64,000 nt of DNA, taken from the NCBI RefSeq assembly GCF_002531725.1, contig NZ_NWSQ01000009.1, positions 180,856 through 244,855 of the forward strand, given 5' to 3'. The position numbers were made by a program, and so were the translations under genes. The DNA comes from Rhizobium sp. L43 (GTDB lineage: Bacteria > Pseudomonadota > Alphaproteobacteria > Rhizobiales > Rhizobiaceae). Position 1 is the stretch's first letter. Every line of letters begins with the position of its first letter. A model generated the notes under the pieces. That model saw only the letters and a program-made list of their open reading frames with translations, had not been told where the DNA came from and made no database searches. Positions 59,206 to 64,000 of this stretch are shown piece after piece.

Positions 59206-62200
59206 ATGCGCATCGAACGTCGTTTCACGAAGGCCGGCCAAGGCGCCTATGCGGATATCGAATTCCGCAAGGCGACGAGCGAGATCAAGAACCCCGACGG
59301 TTCGATCGTGTTCCGCCTCGAGAATATCGATGTTCCCGCGCAGTTCTCCCAGGTCGCGACCGACGTTCTGGCGCAGAAGTATTTCCGCAAGGCCGGCGTC
59401 CCCACCCGGCTGAAGAAGGTCGAGGAAAACGACGTTCCCTCCTTCCTGTGGCGCTCCGTTCCCGACGATGCTGCGCTCAAGGCCCTGCCGAAGGACGAAC
59501 AGACCGGCTCCGAAATCGATGCGCGCCAGGTCTTCGACCGTCTTGCCGGCACCTGGACCTATTGGGGCTGGAAGGGCGGCTATTTCTCCTCCGAGGAAGA
59601 CGCTGCAGCCTTCAAGGACGAGCTTGCCTATATGCTCGCCACCCAGCGCGTCGCCCCGAACTCGCCGCAGTGGTTCAACACCGGCCTGCATTGGGCCTAT
59701 GGCATCGACGGTCCCGGCCAGGGCCATTTCTATGTCGACCCCTTCACCGGCAAGCTGACCAAGTCCAAGTCGGCCTACGAACATCCGCAGCCGCATGCCT
59801 GCTTCATCCAGTCGGTCGAGGACGATCTCGTCAACGAAGGCGGCATCATGGACCTCTGGGTGCGTGAAGCCCGCCTGTTCAAATACGGCTCCGGCACCGG
59901 CTCCAACTTCTCGATGCTGCGCGGCGAAGGCGAAAAGCTTTCCGGCGGCGGTCGTTCCTCCGGCCTGATGAGCTTCCTGAAGATCGGTGACCGCGCCGCC
60001 GGCGCCATCAAATCGGGCGGCACGACGCGCCGCGCCGCCAAGATGGTGGTCGTCGATATCGACCATCCCGATATCGAGGAATACATCAACTGGAAGGTCA
60101 AGGAAGAGCAGAAGGTCGCAGCCCTCGTCACCGGCTCCAAGGTCGTCGCCAAGCATCTGAAGGCGATCATGAAGGCCTGCTTCAATTGCGAAGGCGGCGA
60201 CAACGGCGATTGCTTCGACCCCACCAAGAACCCTGCCCTGAAGCGCGAAATCCGCGCTGCCAAGAAGGATCAGGTTCCGGAGAATTACGTCCAGCGCGTC
60301 ATCCAGTTCGCCCGCCAGGGCTACAAGGATCTCCAATTCAAGACCTACGACACCGATTGGGATTCGGAAGCCTATCTGACGGTCTCGGGCCAGAACTCCA
60401 ACAACTCCGTCTCGATCAAGGACGACTTCCTGCGCGCCGTCGAAAATGACGGCGAATGGAACCTGACCGCCCGCAAGGACGGCCGGGTGATGAAGACGCT
60501 GAAGGCGCGCGATCTCTGGGAAACGATTTCCTACGCCGCCTGGGCCTCGGCCGATCCGGGCATCCACTTCAACACGACGATGAACGACTGGCACACCTCG
60601 CCGGCCGGCGGCCCGATCCGCGGCTCGAACCCGTGCTCGGAATACATGTTCCTCGACGACACGGCCTGCAACCTTGCCTCGCTGAACCTGCTGCAGTTCA
60701 AGGACAAGGCCACCAAGCGCATCAATATCGCCGATTACGAACACGCCGTCCGCCTGTGGACCGTCGTGCTCGAAGTCTCGGTGATGATGGCGCAGTTCCC
60801 GTCGAAGCGCATTGCCGAACTCTCCTATGAATACCGCACGCTCGGCCTCGGCTACGCCAATATCGGCGGCCTGCTGATGTCGTCTGGCATTCCCTATGAC
60901 TCCACCGAGGCCCGCGCTATTGCCGGATCGCTGACCGCGATCATGACCGGCATCTGCTATGCGACCTCGGCCGAAATGGCTGCCGAACTCGGGCCGTTCC
61001 CGAACTTCGCGCCGAACCGCGAGAGCATGCTGCGGGTCATCCGCAACCATCGCCGCGCCGCTCATGGCGAAACCTCAGGCTATGAGGCGCTGTCGATCAA
61101 CCCGGTCGCGCTGATCCATTCGGAAAACCCCGACCAGGATCTCGTCGCCCACGCCAAATCGGCCTGGGACAAGGCGCTCGAGCTCGGCGAACAGCACGGC
61201 TACCGCAATGCCCAGGTCTCGGTCATCGCGCCCACCGGCACGATCGGTCTCGTCATGGATTGCGACACCACAGGCATCGAGCCCGACTTTGCCCTCGTCA
61301 AGTTCAAGAAGCTCGCCGGCGGCGGCTACTTCAAGATCATCAACCGCGCCGTGCCCGACGCGCTGCGTACGCTCGGCTATTCCGAGAGCCAGATCGCCGA
61401 AATCGAGGCCTATGCCGTCGGCCACGGCAACCTGAACCAGGCGCCGTCCGTCAACCCGTCGACGCTGAAGGCCAAGGGCTTCACCGACGAGAAGGTTGAA
61501 GCCGTCAACGCCGCGCTGAAGAGCGCCTTCGACATCAAGTTCGTCTTTAACCAGTGGACGCTCGGCGCCGACTTCCTCAAGGACACGCTGAAGGTTTCAG
61601 ACGAACAGCTGGCCGACATGAGCTTCAGCCTGCTCGACCATATCGGCTTCTCGAAGAAGGACATCGAAGCCGCCAATATCCACGTCTGCGGTGCGATGAC
61701 GCTGGAAGGCGCGCCCTTCCTCAAGAATGAACACCTGCCGGTCTTCGATTGCGCCAATCCCTGCGGCAAGATCGGTAAGCGCTACCTCTCCGTGGAAAGC
61801 CATATCCGCATGATGGCGGCGGCCCAGCCCTTCATCTCCGGCGCGATTTCCAAGACGATCAACATGCCGAACGAGGCGACCGTCGAGGATTGCAAGAACG
61901 CCTACCTGCTGTCCTGGAAGCTCGGCCTCAAGGCCAATGCGCTCTATCGCGACGGCTCGAAGCTGTCGCAGCCGCTCAATGCCTCGCTGATCGAGGACGA
62001 GGACGACGAGGATGCGCTGGAGGAACTGCTGCAGGCGCCGGTCGCCGCCCAGGCCGTCACCATCACCGAGAAGATCATCGAGCGGGTGATCGAACGGGTT
62101 TCGCGCGAACGCGAGAAGCTGCCGAACCGCCGCCAGGGCTATACCCAGAAGGCCGCCGTCGGCGGACACAAGGTCTATCTCAGAACCGGCGAATTCGGCG

Positions 62201-63021
62201 ACGGCCGCCTCGGCGAGATCTTCATCGACATGCACAAGGAAGGTGCGGCCTTCCGTGCGATGATGAACAATTTCGCCATCGCCATCTCGCTCGGCCTGCA
62301 GTATGGCGTGCCGCTCGAGGAATATGTCGAGGCCTTCACCTTCACCAAGTTCGAGCCGGCCGGCATGGTCATCGGCAATGATGCGATCAAGAACGCCACC
62401 TCGATCCTCGATTATGTCTTCCGCGAGCTTGCCGTCTCCTATCTCGGCCGTCACGATCTCGCGCATGTCGATACGTCTGACTTCTCGAACACTGCGCTCG
62501 GCAAGGGCATTCAGGAAGGCAAGACCAACCTGCTCTCCACCGGCTGGACCCGCGGCTACAAGCCGACCCTGGTCTCCGGCACCGGCGGCGAACGCCAGGC
62601 CGGCGAACCCAAGGGGGCCGCCACCGCGGCCCCTGCCCGCGCCGCTTCCTCTGGCACCGTGACCGCCTTTGCCGGTGCCGCCGCCCGCAAGCTGGAGCCG
62701 ACAGTTGCCATCTCCACCTCCGAAATCGTCGCCTTCAAGCGCGATTACGAGGAGCGCGCCAAGGAACTGGCGGAAGAGATCGCCGAAGAAGTGACCGAGG
62801 AACTCACCAGCGACGCCACCGCCCTCTTCTCCGACAAGGCAGCCGCCGACGCGGCAACGGCCAAGACGGAAGCCAAGAAGGTGGAAGCCGAACGCCGCCA
62901 GCGCTCGATCATGCAGGGCTATACCGGCAACATGTGCTCGGAATGCCAGAACTTCACGATGGTGCGGAATGGCACTTGTGAGAAGTGCGATACTTGCGGT
63001 GCTACGAGCGGGTGCAGCTGA
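59206..63021 (+). CDS. nrdJ: Adenosylcobalamin-dependent ribonucleotide reductase (class II)
   Basis: This 1271-residue enzyme makes deoxyribonucleotides using coenzyme B12. N-terminal [19 protein letters not shown] is followed by the NrdJ core: [100 protein letters not shown] and the finger-loop region [27 protein letters not shown]. The C-terminal zinc-finger-like tail, [33 protein letters not shown] Cys-rich end (last 29 residues), likely helps re-reduce the active site. The start is ATG 59206 (MRIERRFTK). Candidate NrdR boxes precede it; no cobalamin riboswitch B12-box is visible. Confidence 0.95.
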   Translation: MRIERRFTKAGQGAYADIEFRKATSEIKNPDGSIVFRLENIDVPAQFSQVATDVLAQKYFRKAGVPTRLKKVEENDVPSFLWRSVPDDAALKALPKDEQTGSEIDARQVFDRLAGTWTYWGWKGGYFSSEEDAAAFKDELAYMLATQRVAPNSPQWFNTGLHWAYGIDGPGQGHFYVDPFTGKLTKSKSAYEHPQPHACFIQSVEDDLVNEGGIMDLWVREARLFKYGSGTGSNFSMLRGEGEKLSGGGRSSGLMSFLKIGDRAAGAIKSGGTTRRAAKMVVVDIDHPDIEEYINWKVKEEQKVAALVTGSKVVAKHLKAIMKACFNCEGGDNGDCFDPTKNPALKREIRAAKKDQVPENYVQRVIQFARQGYKDLQFKTYDTDWDSEAYLTVSGQNSNNSVSIKDDFLRAVENDGEWNLTARKDGRVMKTLKARDLWETISYAAWASADPGIHFNTTMNDWHTSPAGGPIRGSNPCSEYMFLDDTACNLASLNLLQFKDKATKRINIADYEHAVRLWTVVLEVSVMMAQFPSKRIAELSYEYRTLGLGYANIGGLLMSSGIPYDSTEARAIAGSLTAIMTGICYATSAEMAAELGPFPNFAPNRESMLRVIRNHRRAAHGETSGYEALSINPVALIHSENPDQDLVAHAKSAWDKALELGEQHGYRNAQVSVIAPTGTIGLVMDCDTTGIEPDFALVKFKKLAGGGYFKIINRAVPDALRTLGYSESQIAEIEAYAVGHGNLNQAPSVNPSTLKAKGFTDEKVEAVNAALKSAFDIKFVFNQWTLGADFLKDTLKVSDEQLADMSFSLLDHIGFSKKDIEAANIHVCGAMTLEGAPFLKNEHLPVFDCANPCGKIGKRYLSVESHIRMMAAAQPFISGAISKTINMPNEATVEDCKNAYLLSWKLGLKANALYRDGSKLSQPLNASLIEDEDDEDALEELLQAPVAAQAVTITEKIIERVIERVSREREKLPNRRQGYTQKAAVGGHKVYLRTGEFGDGRLGEIFIDMHKEGAAFRAMMNNFAIAISLGLQYGVPLEEYVEAFTFTKFEPAGMVIGNDAIKNATSILDYVFRELAVSYLGRHDLAHVDTSDFSNTALGKGIQEGKTNLLSTGWTRGYKPTLVSGTGGERQAGEPKGAATAAPARAASSGTVTAFAGAAARKLEPTVAISTSEIVAFKRDYEERAKELAEEIAEEVTEELTSDATALFSDKAAADAATAKTEAKKVEAERRQRSIMQGYTGNMCSECQNFTMVRNGTCEKCDTCGATSGCS

Positions 63022-63117
63022 GTAGGCGCTGGTCGGGTTCTTCTTAGGGCTAATCGCGGAAACCGACATGATATTGGCCAATAGACTGTGAAACTGGCCA
63101 ACCTACCTAATGATAAT

Positions 63118-63141
63118 TTCCGGGCGCTTCGGCGTCCGGAA
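63118..63141 (+). terminator. Hairpin downstream of nrdJ
   Basis: TTCCGGGCGC and GCGTCCGGAA (one G-U pair) enclose a short TTCG loop about 97 bp after the nrdJ stop. The following AGATAAATA is not a U-tract, so it may be a weak terminator or a processing hairpin. Confidence 0.4.
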
Positions 63142-63239
63142 GATAAATAGGAACAAACAGACAACGAAGATCGGCAGAAATCAGCATTCAAATGACGCCT
63201 GGACACCTTGAGTGCTCCCGGTTTTCGAAGGGATTGGTG

Positions 63240-63899
63240 ATGGCACCTGTAAAGACATTTGGCTTCTCCTTTTTGTTGAAGCTGGTTTGCCTTAACCCCA
63301 AACCGCAGAAGCGGGCGATCCGCGAGCGACACAAACCGAGCAAAAGCGGGTTCGATTATCACCGAAGTCTCCGACTGCGAATTCAGCAGATTGCTTTCGA
63401 GGGACTGTCAGAGGCACAGGTTCTAGCATCGACGGATCAGATAACGAAGGCCCCCGAGAGAGCCTCGGCCAAACGAGGGCTTCAACGATTTTTCATATGG
63501 CGAAAGGACAATCCAGGCTTACTGGAGGCATGTCCTGCTCTCACTTTTTTGAGTCCTAGAGGTTTTTTTAAAGTAACCTTTCAACCTGACTTCTTGTTGG
63601 AACTCGACGGGCGAAGAACCGCAGTTCATGTTTGGAACACCCAACAGGAACTGAGTGGCAATCTTGTGCTAGCGGCACTGTGCGCTGTGGCTAGTCGATT
63701 TCCGCCTCAACATCGGCCGGATGATTTTGCAGTCTTGTCTTTGCAAGACGGGAGGTTTTACCGCTGGTCAGACGCGACCAGGGAGCATGCCGCTCTTGGC
63801 GAAAATCTGCTCGCAATGCTGGATACCCAGTGTGAACTGGCGCGGACAGAACTTGGTATTCCAGCAATTGGTCCAGAGGTTCCACGGCCGATAGCTTGA
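63240..63899 (+). CDS. Hypothetical protein of accessory character
   Basis: This 219-residue protein begins MAPVKTFGFSFLLKLVCLN and continues with a basic region (PKPQKRAIRERHKPSKSGFDYHRSLRLRIQQIAF). Later parts include AKRGLQRFFIWRKDNPGLLEA, FQPDFLLELDGRRTAVHVWNTQQELSG and DDFAVLSLQDGRFYRWSD. I recognise no family. GC content and codon use look lower than in nrdJ, which suggests later acquisition. An in-frame start at 63192 would add 16 residues. The gene is intact and lies 218 bp after nrdJ. Confidence 0.6.
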   Translation: MAPVKTFGFSFLLKLVCLNPKPQKRAIRERHKPSKSGFDYHRSLRLRIQQIAFEGLSEAQVLASTDQITKAPERASAKRGLQRFFIWRKDNPGLLEACPALTFLSPRGFFKVTFQPDFLLELDGRRTAVHVWNTQQELSGNLVLAALCAVASRFPPQHRPDDFAVLSLQDGRFYRWSDATREHAALGENLLAMLDTQCELARTELGIPAIGPEVPRPIA

Positions 63900-63919
63900 A
63901 GACCGTCTGAAAATGCCAG

Positions 63920-64000
63920 CACGGCTAGAGCGGTTCATTGCTTATCGGAATCGAGGTGGGATTCCCAAATCAGCAGAATTGTGATTCATCCTGGGTGCTG
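63920..64000. repeat. Possible edge of a dispersed repeat or IS630-like element
   Basis: The last 80 bp contain an imperfect palindrome (GGAATC-GAGGTGG-GATTCC) followed by CAAATCAGCAGAATTGTGAT. I recall similar sequence at ends of rhizobial IS630-type elements, but no transposase is visible before the window ends. Confidence 0.25.

Noticed and set aside
1..64000. CRISPR arrays, prophage genes, conjugation genes, rRNA operon
   Set aside because: Searched by eye for regularly spaced repeats, structural phage genes, Tra/VirB proteins and rRNA sequence; none present.

Overview
The window is a stretch of chromosome from a fast-growing rhizobium, most likely Rhizobium of the etli/leguminosarum group. 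The evidence is high GC with strong C/G third-position bias, rhizobial families (DUF6074, HlyU-type regulator, NasT/NasS nitrate sensing, class II NrdJ), and short palindromic repeats that I recall as typical of rhizobial intergenic DNA. Most genes are core metabolism or common accessory genes in short operons. I see no prophage, CRISPR array, conjugation module or intact insertion sequence.

Layout. 1-8.3 kb: convergent low-affinity iron-permease-like genes, an esterase, glycerate kinase, an epimerase, a lytic transglycosylase, a glutathione transferase, a class I amidotransferase hydrolase and a 1-Cys peroxiredoxin. 8.6-14.7 kb: a TRAP transporter with fused membrane subunits, a flavin monooxygenase, a signal-less substrate-binding-like protein, an ArsR-type regulator and a second glutathione transferase. 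14.9-24.0 kb: complete nitrate/nitrite assimilation (nasT, nasS, nitrate transporter, nirB, nirD, nasA). Its 436-bp leader carries a sigma-54 promoter, two hairpins with the same ANTAR-type hexaloop and an intrinsic terminator, so nitrogen status sets initiation and nitrate sets antitermination.

24.0-31.4 kb: a HAD phosphatase, DUF2000 with an Lrp regulator, small exported proteins, then photolyase, cyclopropane synthase, SDR and a ChrR-like cupin. That last group looks like a singlet-oxygen/photo-oxidative response set without its sigma factor. 31.6-34.9 kb: a cysK / alanyl-tRNA editing / mercaptopyruvate sulfurtransferase / GNAT operon. A 244-bp inverted-repeat element follows. 35.3-46.3 kb: DUF1203, alanine dehydrogenase with a divergent Lrp regulator, a DMT exporter, a decayed SDR gene, a PilZ protein, CpdB, LysR/azoreductase and TetR/SDR divergent pairs, and an MFS transporter.

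46.8-54.4 kb: a diguanylate cyclase, HlyU, threonine deaminase, VanZ and several small proteins. This is followed by a less typical segment with a SARP/TPR-like regulator, a 72-residue unknown protein and, at its end, a tRNA-Leu(UAA) gene interrupted by a 204-nt group I intron. The intron closely resembles the cyanobacterial/plastid tRNA-Leu intron in its P, Q, R and S elements. 54.5-64 kb: WrbA, a CinA-type protein, a universal stress protein, Gpt, an exported Cache-like protein, NrdJ behind NrdR-like boxes, and a lower-GC unknown gene near the window edge.

The strongest observations are the intron-bearing tRNA-Leu, the sigma-54/ANTAR/terminator leader of the nitrate operon, and the ChrR-like protein without a sigma partner and with three substituted zinc-ligand positions. 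All readings are by eye; no alignment or database search was run.
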